In this document: positions 17,194 through 25,715 of the stretch, piece after piece
Position numbering within the stretch: position 1 is the first letter of the stretch
How the letters are laid out: each line of letters begins with the position of its first letter
Assembly (NCBI GenBank): GCA_035651455.1
Contig: DASRFR010000047.1
Span: 930,001-994,000, forward strand
Direction: 5' to 3'
From: DASRFR01 sp035651455
GTDB lineage: Bacteria > Acidobacteriota > Terriglobia > Terriglobales > Acidobacteriaceae
Length of the DNA stretch: 64,000 bases
Notes under the pieces: model-generated
The model's database searches: none
The model's input: the letters and a program-made list of their open reading frames with translations, nothing else
What the model was told of the DNA's origin: nothing
Position numbers and translations under genes: made by a program

Positions 17194-20040
17194 TTGATTC
17201 GGACCCTCGTGGCAATCCTGTTACTGACATCGTCTCTTCTCGCGCAAGGCAAGTTTCCCCCCGACCTTGAGGCTGCTGAGCCAGGCTCCAGGGAAGCAAT
17301 TGCTGCGGCGACGACCGACCCTCACTACCTCTCGCCGATGGTGTCATATCTTCCCAAGTCATCCAATGTGCCGTCGCCCATGAAGTTCTGGGGCCGGATT
17401 CCGGGTGCGCCGGGAGAGCTTGCAAACAGCCAGCAGACATACGCGTACTACAAAGCATTGGCTGCCGCCTCTCCGCGCGTGCGCTTGTACACAATCGGCC
17501 GTAGCGAGGAAGGGCGTGACATCGTGCTGTTGGCGATCGCTGACGAAGCCGGAATAAGGGAAATAGATCGCCTGAAAGCCGCAACCGCGGCGCTTGCGGA
17601 TCCCCGGCGAACCGATCAGAGCGCCGCTGATACCCTGATCGCGCAAGCGCGTCCGATTTATTACTTCAATGCCGCTCTGCACTCCGACGAAACGGGATCG
17701 ACAGAAGCGGTGGTAGAGCTTGCCTATCGGCTCGCCACGTCAGAGCAACCGATGATTCAGCGCATTCGTCAGCAGCTGATTGTGCTGATCAATCCGGTTT
17801 CGAATCCCGACGGTCGCGACAAAGTCACAGAGTGGTTCTACGAACATCTGAAGGGAAAAACCGATTACGCATCTCTGCCAAGGCAATCGCCACCGTATTG
17901 GTCGAAGTATGCCTTCGTGGATATAAACCGCGACACACACCAGCAGACACACGAAACTACCAAAGCCGTTCACCGCATGTTCCACGAGTGGCACCCCACG
18001 ATCGTCCACGACCTGCATGAAGGTATGCCGCTGATGCTCACATGGAACGGCACCGGGCCTTATAACCCGCATATCGATCCCATCACCTACGACGAATTTC
18101 TCGAACTCAGCTTCCACGAGGTTCAGAGCATGACCGCGATGGGCATGCCGGGAGTTTCCACGTGGAATTTCGGCGAGGCATTCAGTCATCTCTACCTCGA
18201 TTCGGTTGCGATGAACCACAACGCCATTGGCCGCGGCTACGAAACTTTTGGCAATGCATCGGCGGAAACGATGCGGCGCGAAACCAGCGAGGCGCGGCAG
18301 AGGCCGGAATGGTACAACCTTGAGCCTCCACCTCGAGAAATCACCTGGTCGGCGCGCGATAACCTCAATTACCAGGAAACGGGCGCTTTGGTGGCGCTCG
18401 ACTACACCGCACAGAACGCGAAGCAACTGCTGCACAACTTCTACAAGAAGGGTTGGGACTCCTGGCAAAAGGGGTTAAACGAGCCGCCCTATGCCATTCT
18501 GGTTCCCGCCGATCAGGGTGATCCGACGCGGGTTGCGCAAATGATTGGGCGCCTGTTGGCACAGCACATTGAGGTGCACCGCACCGATGGTCAGCTCACA
18601 TTGAAGGACGGCACCTTCCCCGCGGGAACCTATGTTGTCCTCATGAATCAGCCGTATCGCAACTATGCTGTCGACCTGCTCACCCCGCAGGAGTATCCGA
18701 AGGATGGCGGCGAGCCGTATGACGATGTTTCGTGGGAACTGCCGGCGCATTACCATCTGCAAGCGATTCCAACGTCGGATGCGTCGGTTCGCAGCGCCGC
18801 ATTGATCGCCCTGACTGGGCAGCCTCCGCCTGCGGGCAAGGTGGAGGGAGAAGGTCCGGTTTTCCTGTTGAAAGATACCGGGCAGGAGGGCTTGCTCGAT
18901 GCTCGTTACAGGCTGGCGGACTATGATCTGCAAATTGCTGAACGGGCATTCCGAGTCGACGGCGCCGACTTCCCTGCCGGATCGTGGATTCTGCCGGCGC
19001 AAGCAGGCTTACAACAAGCCGTCGCAAGCACTAGTACTGCTCTGGGCCTGACCTTCAGCAGACATCTGGCAGTGCCGGATGTCCCACATCACACTGCAAA
19101 GACGCCGCGCCTTGGTGTTTGGGTGCCCTGGGCGGATACGGATTCCATCGGATGGATTCGCTACAGCCTCGACCAGCGCCACGTGCCATACATTTACGTT
19201 CGGGACGAGGATATCCGTTCCGGAGGGTTGCGCGATCGTATCGACGTTCTCGTCTACGGGCACGTCGACCTGGAACTTGCCGAACAAATCCAGGGCCTGC
19301 CGAAAGCCTGGGGGCCAATGCCGTTCAAGAAGACGCCGCGAACGCCGAGCCTGGGCACTCCTGCGGAATCCGACGACATTACGGGCGGAATTGGCTGGAA
19401 TGGCCTGGAGCAGTTGCAGAAGTTCGTCGAAGATGGCGGGCTGCTGGTTACGCTGGGCAGCGGCTCAATGCTGGCATTAGAGGGCGGTATTGTACGTGGC
19501 GTGCGGCGATCTTCCGGCGGAGTCCCCCGCAGCAGCCAAGGTGGAGGAGATGCGGCGGCGGCCGCCGCTCAACAGGCGGCAACGCGTACACCCGGCGCAC
19601 ACGTGCGAGTCAAGTTCGATCAGCCGAATCACCCGCTTGCCTACGGTTATCCGGAGAAGACGTACGTCTTTCGGCAGAACTTCCCCTTGTACGACATTCC
19701 GCGCCGCTGGCTACGAATGGCTTATTGCACATCCTGTCTCGATGGTCCGGAAGACCGCAGCGGCATAGTGATGGAGTGGGGCGACGCTACCGAGAAGAAT
19801 TTCGTTGTGAGTGGCCAGGCGTGGGGAGAACAACGCCTGATCGGCAGGCCAGCCATTCTCGATATGTCGGTCGGACATGGGCACGTCGTGAGCTTCAATT
19901 TCAATCCCATGCATCGTGACCTGAATCGTGGCGACCAGCGCTTACTGTGGAATGCGATTCTGAATTGGCAGGCGATTCTGGCGCCAGGCGAGCGTCAGCC
20001 GTCTGGGGCGGCGGCCACGCAATCCGGCGGCGGGCACTGA
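17194..20040 (+). CDS. Secreted M14-family zinc carboxypeptidase-like protein
   Basis: A 948-residue exported metallopeptidase. I start it at TTG 17194, with GGAGA 7-8 nt upstream, because it gives a clean signal peptide (LVAILLLTSSLLAQG); the frame is open to 17065. The M14 domain covers roughly residues 60-400. The zinc ligands are probably the His and Glu of LHSDETGSTE with a later His in DINRDTHQQTHE or HDLHEG. The large remaining C-terminal part (about 450-940) has no domain I recognise, apart from a glutamine-amidotransferase-like flavour near LVTLGSGSMLAL and a low-complexity Ser/Gly/Ala insert near 790-815. The likely role is digestion of peptides outside the cytoplasm. It is convergent with the next gene, 23 bp away. 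Confidence 0.85.
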   Translation: MIRTLVAILLLTSSLLAQGKFPPDLEAAEPGSREAIAAATTDPHYLSPMVSYLPKSSNVPSPMKFWGRIPGAPGELANSQQTYAYYKALAAASPRVRLYTIGRSEEGRDIVLLAIADEAGIREIDRLKAATAALADPRRTDQSAADTLIAQARPIYYFNAALHSDETGSTEAVVELAYRLATSEQPMIQRIRQQLIVLINPVSNPDGRDKVTEWFYEHLKGKTDYASLPRQSPPYWSKYAFVDINRDTHQQTHETTKAVHRMFHEWHPTIVHDLHEGMPLMLTWNGTGPYNPHIDPITYDEFLELSFHEVQSMTAMGMPGVSTWNFGEAFSHLYLDSVAMNHNAIGRGYETFGNASAETMRRETSEARQRPEWYNLEPPPREITWSARDNLNYQETGALVALDYTAQNAKQLLHNFYKKGWDSWQKGLNEPPYAILVPADQGDPTRVAQMIGRLLAQHIEVHRTDGQLTLKDGTFPAGTYVVLMNQPYRNYAVDLLTPQEYPKDGGEPYDDVSWELPAHYHLQAIPTSDASVRSAALIALTGQPPPAGKVEGEGPVFLLKDTGQEGLLDARYRLADYDLQIAERAFRVDGADFPAGSWILPAQAGLQQAVASTSTALGLTFSRHLAVPDVPHHTAKTPRLGVWVPWADTDSIGWIRYSLDQRHVPYIYVRDEDIRSGGLRDRIDVLVYGHVDLELAEQIQGLPKAWGPMPFKKTPRTPSLGTPAESDDITGGIGWNGLEQLQKFVEDGGLLVTLGSGSMLALEGGIVRGVRRSSGGVPRSSQGGGDAAAAAAQQAATRTPGAHVRVKFDQPNHPLAYGYPEKTYVFRQNFPLYDIPRRWLRMAYCTSCLDGPEDRSGIVMEWGDATEKNFVVSGQAWGEQRLIGRPAILDMSVGHGHVVSFNFNPMHRDLNRGDQRLLWNAILNWQAILAPGERQPSGAAATQSGGGH

Positions 20041-20063
20041 TCAGGAACTGAGCTGCTGTCTAT

Positions 20064-21152
20064 TTACTGTTTCGCTTTATCCGAAAGGTAGCCGTGGGCG
20101 ATGTGCTCGGCAATGGGCGCGGGTTCGGCCTCTGCCAAATTCGCCAGCACTACCACCGTGAGTTTGTCATCGACGTAGCGCGAGATATTGCTCTTAAATC
20201 CCTGCCAGGCCCCGTCGTGGTGAATGAGTTTGTGCCCGTCCTTGTTCTCGATAAACCAGCCAAATCCGTAGTGGCCAGAATTGGGTCGTCCACCGCTCAA
20301 AGGAGCCACGGTCCACATCTGTTCAAGGCGTGACCGCTTTAATAGTTTGTGGGTGTATAAAGCGGCGTCCCACTTCGCTAAATCAAGTATTGAAAAATAC
20401 AGGCTGCCATCCGCAGTTGTATTCAAAGTGGGGGAGACCCACTCCTGGTTCTTGAGTTCACCCTTGAGCAGGCGGTAACCCGCTGCGCGGTTAGGAATGA
20501 TGTCTGCCTCGCTGATGATCCGCGTGGTGTTCATGCCGAGCGGACGAAAGATGCGCTGCTGTAGAAAGTCTCCGTAAAATTCTCCCGTGACCCGATGAAT
20601 CACAATGCCCAGCGTAAGAAAGCCCAAATTGCTGTAGGCCCACTTGGTTCCGGGACGAAACGCCAGCGGGATCCCGCCCACAATCTTGATCAGATCATCC
20701 TCGCTGTAGTCCCTGCGATAGTCGAAGTTGGCCGGATAATCGGTAAAACCTGCAGTATGGCTCAGCAACTGTCCTATAGTCACCTGATCCCAGGCGTTTG
20801 GACCGTGAGGAATGTATTTGCTGAGGTGATCGTCAAGGTTGATTTTGCCCTCCTCCACCAGCATCATCACTGCGGTGGCGGTGAACTGCTTGCCGACTGA
20901 GCCCGACTGGAAGACGGTCTCCGGCCTGACAGGCACCTGCAATTCAACATTGGACAAACCGTAACCCTTGGCTTTGACGATCTCGCCATTCCTGGAAACG
21001 AGCACCGCCAGACCAGGAATGTGCTGCTTTTGCATCTCGGACAAGACGTACTGGTCGATCGGATCCGTGACTTCTGTTGCAGTCGACGCAATCAGACAGA
21101 ACGTGACAAGCATGGCTGCACAGCAGGCCATGACAATCCGCGGCTTCATCAT
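20064..21152 (-). CDS. Exported serine hydrolase of the beta-lactamase/AmpC-like family
   Basis: A 362-residue exported protein of the class C beta-lactamase/penicillin-binding-protein fold. The signal peptide is at 1-26. The catalytic SxxK is Ser85-Val-Gly-Lys88 (QSGSVGKQF), and the YxN motif is Tyr173-Ser-Asn175 (WAYSNLGF). The third motif is HHDG near the C-terminus, the variant common in esterase-like members. Such proteins more often act as esterases or D-aminopeptidases than as antibiotic-hydrolysing enzymes, so resistance should not be inferred. The start at 21152 is supported by AGGGG 6 nt upstream. It is divergent from bshB1, with a 16-bp palindrome between the two. Confidence 0.88.
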   Translation of the reverse strand: MMKPRIVMACCAAMLVTFCLIASTATEVTDPIDQYVLSEMQKQHIPGLAVLVSRNGEIVKAKGYGLSNVELQVPVRPETVFQSGSVGKQFTATAVMMLVEEGKINLDDHLSKYIPHGPNAWDQVTIGQLLSHTAGFTDYPANFDYRRDYSEDDLIKIVGGIPLAFRPGTKWAYSNLGFLTLGIVIHRVTGEFYGDFLQQRIFRPLGMNTTRIISEADIIPNRAAGYRLLKGELKNQEWVSPTLNTTADGSLYFSILDLAKWDAALYTHKLLKRSRLEQMWTVAPLSGGRPNSGHYGFGWFIENKDGHKLIHHDGAWQGFKSNISRYVDDKLTVVVLANLAEAEPAPIAEHIAHGYLSDKAKQ

Positions 21153-21251
21153 GCGATCCCCTGGTTCCTGAATTCGAGGATGGGAGTGTAACGGGTTTGC
21201 CATTGGCCAGCAAGAAGTCGCGTGTGCATTGGCGCTCTTGACGCGCTGCTG

Positions 21252-21267
21252 TGCGCGTGCACGCGCA
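21252..21267. promoter_or_regulatory. 16-bp perfect palindrome between the beta-lactamase-like gene and bshB1
   Basis: TGCGCGTGCACGCGCA is fully self-complementary. It ends 24 bp before the bshB1 start and 100 bp from the divergent start. The placement fits an operator for either gene. Confidence 0.35.
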
Positions 21268-21276
21268 TCGGTAGGT

Positions 21277-21282
21277 TAGAAT
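21277..21282 (+). promoter_or_regulatory. TANNAT box before bshB1
   Basis: TAGAAT ends 9 nt before the ATG, with no Shine-Dalgarno sequence between; a likely -10 for a leaderless or nearly leaderless mRNA. Confidence 0.45.
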
Positions 21283-21291
21283 GGCGAACGA

Positions 21292-22050
21292 ATGCCGGCG
21301 CTCGACATCCTTGCCATTGCTGCCCACCGCGACGATGTTGAGCAGACCTGCGGCGGCACATTGCTGAAAATGGCCGAGGGCGGTCATCGAACGGGCATTC
21401 TCGACCTCACGCAAGGCGAAATGGGGACGCGGGGAAGTGCGGAAGAGCGTGCCCGTGAAGCAGCCGAAGCCGCGCGCATTCTGAAAGTATCATGGCGTGG
21501 AGCCCTCGACATTCCCGATGGCCGCGTGGAAAACACCTGGGAGAACCGACTTAAGGTGGCGCGCGTCGTCCGGGAACATCGTCCGCGGGTGGTCATCCTG
21601 CCGTACTGGAAAGGACGCCACCCGGATCACTACACGGCGTCAATCCTCGGCTATGAGGCATGCTTCCTGGCGGGACTCAAGAAACTGACGTTGGGTCCAG
21701 GAGTCACTCCGGGTGCGGAGTCAACTCAGGAGAGCGCTCAACTTCAGCCACACCGGCCCTTTAAGATCCTCTATGCAACGCTTTATTACGATGTGCGCCC
21801 GAGTTTCGTCGTCGATATCACGGATCAATTCGAAAGCCGCTTCCAATCCCTTATGGCCTACCAGACGCAATTCAATGACCAGGAGGCGGGCCAGGATATC
21901 TTCCCTGCCCGGGCGGAAATTCGCACCCGCATCGATGCCATGGCGCGCTTTTATGGCATGCTCGCAGGCGTTACTTACGGGGAACCGTTTCTGCAAAAGG
22001 AAGTAGGGCTCGTGGAAGACCTCTTAGACATACCGGTCAAATCGATTTAG
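21292..22050 (+). CDS. bshB1: Bacillithiol biosynthesis deacetylase BshB1
   Basis: A 252-residue cytoplasmic zinc deacetylase of the PIG-L/LmbE family. It removes the acetyl group from GlcNAc-malate, the second step of bacillithiol synthesis. The zinc motif is AHRDDVE (His12, Asp14, Asp15), followed by LDLTQGEMGTRGSAEERAREA, the signature separating BshB1 from other PIG-L enzymes, and by GRHPDHYTAS with the third zinc His. The usual motif is A-H-P-D-D, so Arg13 in place of Pro is a deviation. The partner genes bshA and bshC are not in view. It is convergent with the glycosyltransferase gene 34 bp downstream. Confidence 0.9.
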   Translation: MPALDILAIAAHRDDVEQTCGGTLLKMAEGGHRTGILDLTQGEMGTRGSAEERAREAAEAARILKVSWRGALDIPDGRVENTWENRLKVARVVREHRPRVVILPYWKGRHPDHYTASILGYEACFLAGLKKLTLGPGVTPGAESTQESAQLQPHRPFKILYATLYYDVRPSFVVDITDQFESRFQSLMAYQTQFNDQEAGQDIFPARAEIRTRIDAMARFYGMLAGVTYGEPFLQKEVGLVEDLLDIPVKSI

Positions 22051-22084
22051 GAATCGCGAACGAGGTCAACCGCAGTTCCAATCA

Positions 22085-23686
22085 TCAGTTCCAGTGCTTC
22101 AGTTCAGGCCATGCCTCAGATAGTGGCTCTTTGAATCCGTGGCAAATAAGAATGTTGTAGTGCTCTTCTTCCATGGCCCAGTAAGGGTCGAGCCTCGGCC
22201 CTATCTGCACATCGCGGCACCATTCGCGAGCACCTCGAAGGCTCCACTGCAACAGAATCAAGCTCTCTCCGGTATAGTTCCGCGGTCCCCAAAAGTAATA
22301 ATTCTGGTGAGCGCTAATCGACTTGGGCAAACCGTATCGTGCGCCAAAGAAGTCTATAGCTCCCGCCTCGCCATAATTCCCGGCCAGGATAGCTGTCTTC
22401 GCGCGATCATCCGCCGGCATGGCATTGTAGACACTGGCCACCGCAGCCACCATTTCCGGCCAGCCAAATTCGTCACCAAAATGCTGCGGCAAGGGCCCGC
22501 TGTGATGGGTTTCGGTTCGCGTGTTCTTGATGCCCAGCGCTTCCGAGTAAGGCACAACTTTATCGACCGGCAGAATCGGCAGGACCAGCGGCAGTGCCAA
22601 TACTCCGAGAATGGTCACAGCCGCGGGCAGGGCTACGCGCATCCATCGCAAACCCTGTCGCGAATTTGTAAGCGTCTCCCAGAACACGCTGCCGGCGGCA
22701 AACAGCATGGGATAAATCGGCGCAAGATAGTAATCCTTGCCGTGAAGCACCATCAGAATTGCCAGGAACACCAGGTACGTAACCCCAAGGACGCGGTAAC
22801 GTTTCCCCCGCGGATGTAAGAACAAGAATCCCAGCCCCGCAATCCAAATCAGCGCGTTCACCGGGTGCAGCATCATAATCTGCTCGCGAATAAACGGGAG
22901 CGGCGGCAGTTCAATGTTCTTGTGCGTCCTCTTTACATTGGTGAGATCGACCCACGTCGGGAACCCGTGCTGCACTTGCCAAATCAGGTTGGGCAGAGCA
23001 AGCACCGCGATGATGGCCGCGGCGACCCACAACCATCGGCTACGAAAGAAAATACGCTGATAACTCGCCGCTAGGCCCACCAGCAAAGCGATCAGGAAGA
23101 ATGCGGTCGAATGCTTGTTCTCCAGACCTAACCCGATCAGCACGCCAGACCAGATTAGCCACTTCGGATGCTCCTGATTGATGGCGAGAAGCACAAAGTA
23201 AATCGCTCCCATCCAAAACAAAGGTTCAAAGCAGTTCATCGAGTAGCGGTTCGCGTTGCCGGCAATCACCGGCGCCAACAGCACGCCGAGGCTCGCCAAT
23301 AAAACGGCAAAGCGCCTGCCCCCAAGTTCTCGCGCGATCATCCCGGTGAGGACGATTTCGCCGCCATACGCCAACGCCGGCAGGAGACGGAGGGCATGCA
23401 GAGAATCGCCAAATACCGCCTGGCTCGCGCGCAGGATCCAGGCCGCGAGTGGCGCGAAGTCCACGTAGCCAAACGCAAGGTGATGGCTTGTCGCGATGAA
23501 ATACAGCTCGTCACGAAAGTATCCATAACGGCCGTTCGTCGCCATCTGCAGAACTATGGCCACTGCGGCCACGCCATAAGCGACCGCCAGGGGTTGCGAC
23601 CAGAAAGATTCCGTCCTCGAGGAAACAGCAGGGGCTGCTGATGAAGACCGCGAGGCGGGCAAACCGCTCTCAACCGGTGAATGCAT
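22085..23686 (-). CDS. Family 39 (ArnT/PMT-like) membrane glycosyltransferase
   Basis: A 533-residue polytopic membrane protein of the GT39/ArnT type, which transfers a sugar from a polyprenyl-phosphate donor to a lipid or protein outside the inner membrane. After a Ser/Pro-rich N-terminus and the first helix (about residues 35-53), the loop GRYGYFRDELYFIATSHHL carries the acidic Asp-Glu pair typical of the family. About ten further helices follow, and a soluble C-terminal domain from about residue 400. The start at 23686 has GGGAG 6 nt upstream, so the longer open frame to 23821 is rejected. It is divergent from a PNGase A-like gene; an enzyme adding sugars beside one that might remove them is suggestive, not proof. 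Confidence 0.87.
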   Translation of the reverse strand: MHSPVESGLPASRSSSAAPAVSSRTESFWSQPLAVAYGVAAVAIVLQMATNGRYGYFRDELYFIATSHHLAFGYVDFAPLAAWILRASQAVFGDSLHALRLLPALAYGGEIVLTGMIARELGGRRFAVLLASLGVLLAPVIAGNANRYSMNCFEPLFWMGAIYFVLLAINQEHPKWLIWSGVLIGLGLENKHSTAFFLIALLVGLAASYQRIFFRSRWLWVAAAIIAVLALPNLIWQVQHGFPTWVDLTNVKRTHKNIELPPLPFIREQIMMLHPVNALIWIAGLGFLFLHPRGKRYRVLGVTYLVFLAILMVLHGKDYYLAPIYPMLFAAGSVFWETLTNSRQGLRWMRVALPAAVTILGVLALPLVLPILPVDKVVPYSEALGIKNTRTETHHSGPLPQHFGDEFGWPEMVAAVASVYNAMPADDRAKTAILAGNYGEAGAIDFFGARYGLPKSISAHQNYYFWGPRNYTGESLILLQWSLRGAREWCRDVQIGPRLDPYWAMEEEHYNILICHGFKEPLSEAWPELKHWN

Positions 23687-23919
23687 TTCAAGCTCCCAAG
23701 TAATACACGTTCTCCGCTTTCTGGCCCTTGGATTATAGGGTTTGAATCTCGAACTCGTAATACGAGCGGCACTGCGGAAATGTTCCGATCCAATATGAGA
23801 CCTATCACATTCGAACGACAACTACCCGGCGCCTGCTTGACATCCCGCCAGCGGGCAATTAGTTTCTCTGCACTTCGCTTGGGGGCTGCAAATGTGCTCG
23901 CTAATCCATGGAGGCCGTC

Positions 23920-25602
23920 GTGTCTTTCGCCAAGAATCGCCCCCTGCTGCTGATCAGTTTGGTGCTCGCTACCGTGCTGCCTGTTCCTCTCGCTTTAGCT
24001 GAAGGTCCGTACGTTATCGGATCGTCGAATACCGTAACCGCGGATCCTCCCATCTCTCGTCCGAGCACGAAGCCCTGCATTGTGCAACTGTTCAAGGATG
24101 TCGCCTTCGACAATTTCGATCCGTACAACTTCACCTACACGCCTCCGGCCGACTGTCCGGGGCCATGGGCGAAAGTGGTGTTTGAAGCCAATATTTCGGT
24201 CACTGCGGGCATCCAATTCGATCGCACTGCAAATTTCTGGATTGGAGGGGCGGCGATTTACTTCGGTACCACGGCTGAACCTTCTCCCACGTTGGGCCCG
24301 GCATGGCACGTAGAAAGCGACCTGACCGATTACAGTCCGCTCTTCACCACAACCCAGTCGGGACAGGCCGATATCGGGAACCTGGTGAATTCGCAGTACA
24401 CCGGCATCATTTACGCCACGGCGAACCTGGAGTTTTACCCTCTAGCGGAAAATCAGAATGCGCCCGTGACCGCGGACGTGGTGTTGCCGCTGTCAGCGGG
24501 ACCGGATGGCGGCACGGTTGCGCTCAACACGACAACCGATCAACTGGCGGCAACCTTTTCCTTGCCTCTTAACATTGAACGCGCCTACCTCGACGTTTAC
24601 GCGCAGAGCCAGTCAAATGACGAATTCTGGTATACCTGTGTGCCCAATGATGTGAGTGGCGAACTGTTCAGTTGTGGGAACACCGCCTTTCGCGAGACGG
24701 AAGTCTCGATTGACGGCACTCCCGCCGGGGTTGCGCCGATCTCGCCGTGGATCTACACAGGAGGCATCGATCCGTTCCTGTGGTTCCCACTTCCCGGGGT
24801 GCAGACCCTGAATTTCATTCCCTACAGGGTCGACCTCACGCCTTTCGCCGGCCTCCTGAGTAGCGCTCTACCGCATACCGTGGCGATCAGCGTGTACAAC
24901 GCGGACAGCTACTTCTCAGCGACAGCGTCCTTACTTCTGTACCTGGATCATGGCTCGCCGCAGGTCACCGGTGCCGTTACCACAAATACCATTAGCTCCG
25001 GACCTGATCCGGTGATCACTGAAAAACTGAATACCGACAGCAATGGCGACATTACCGGCAGCGTCTCAGTTACTTCAGCCCGTCAATTCAAAGTGGCGGG
25101 CTATGTGGACACATCCCACGGGCGCGTTGCAACGACTGTGAAGCAGTCCATGAATTTCAGCAACTTCCAGCTGTTCGATATCACTAGCTCGGTTTACGTG
25201 CAGAACATCACTCAGAAAAGCACGGTCAACACGATTACCACGACCAACTCGAATGGGGCTTCGACGCAGACCAGCCGCGCGTGGTCTTTCCCGCTGACGT
25301 TCGATATCGGCGAGGCCTTCAATGCCGATGGCTCGGGGTCACTGACTTCGCATGCGAATCAGGACTACCGGATCAGTGAAGTCGATCGCCAGAACGGGGC
25401 GGTCACGTATACCAGCACGCTTTCGAACCAGGTTACGCCAGTCGACACGTTGTTCTTTAATTCCGCGGGACAGATCACGGGAAATCAAGGGCAGAGCAGC
25501 ACCCAGGCTTACACGTTCAGCGATTCGCAGAACCACTGTTACGACGTGACGCTGTCCGCTACGAATAACGCGTTGGCGAGCTTTAATTCCGGTTGTAAGT
25601 AA
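23920..25602 (+). CDS. Secreted PNGase A-like glycoamidase
   Basis: A 560-residue exported protein resembling peptide-N-glycosidase A, the plant/fungal-type amidase that frees N-glycans from Asn. The GTG at 23920 is preferred to the ATG at 23908, since GGAGG lies 5 nt before it; the signal peptide (LLLISLVLATVLPVPLALA) follows. The PNGase A domain starts near residue 45: KPCIVQLFKDVAFDNFDPY, then YTPPADCPGPWAKVVFEA, GIQFDRTANFWIGGAAIYF, TTAEPSP and WHVESDLTDYSPL match the family's order of blocks. The C-terminal 200 residues are beta-rich and lack a recognised domain. It is rare in bacteria, common enough in Acidobacteriota. Activity is an inference. Confidence 0.8.
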   Translation: MSFAKNRPLLLISLVLATVLPVPLALAEGPYVIGSSNTVTADPPISRPSTKPCIVQLFKDVAFDNFDPYNFTYTPPADCPGPWAKVVFEANISVTAGIQFDRTANFWIGGAAIYFGTTAEPSPTLGPAWHVESDLTDYSPLFTTTQSGQADIGNLVNSQYTGIIYATANLEFYPLAENQNAPVTADVVLPLSAGPDGGTVALNTTTDQLAATFSLPLNIERAYLDVYAQSQSNDEFWYTCVPNDVSGELFSCGNTAFRETEVSIDGTPAGVAPISPWIYTGGIDPFLWFPLPGVQTLNFIPYRVDLTPFAGLLSSALPHTVAISVYNADSYFSATASLLLYLDHGSPQVTGAVTTNTISSGPDPVITEKLNTDSNGDITGSVSVTSARQFKVAGYVDTSHGRVATTVKQSMNFSNFQLFDITSSVYVQNITQKSTVNTITTTNSNGASTQTSRAWSFPLTFDIGEAFNADGSGSLTSHANQDYRISEVDRQNGAVTYTSTLSNQVTPVDTLFFNSAGQITGNQGQSSTQAYTFSDSQNHCYDVTLSATNNALASFNSGCK

Positions 25603-25638
25603 CCGAGGGAAGAATTCCGCTTGCGTCCATACATCGAA

Positions 25639-25663
25639 GCGGGCTCCCACCGTGAGAGCCCGC
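25639..25663. other. GC hairpin after the PNGase A-like gene
   Basis: GCGGGCTC (25639-25646) pairs with GAGCCCGC (25656-25663) around a 9-nt loop. No T-run follows on either strand, so it is only a weak terminator candidate for the two convergent genes. Confidence 0.35.
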
Positions 25664-25715
25664 TGAAAAACGAGTTAAGTTCAACATCGAATGACCGCCG
25701 CTAGTTGCCATGCAA

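Noticed and set aside
25639..25663. Intrinsic terminator after the PNGase A-like gene
   Set aside because: The stem is good, but no T-run follows on either strand.
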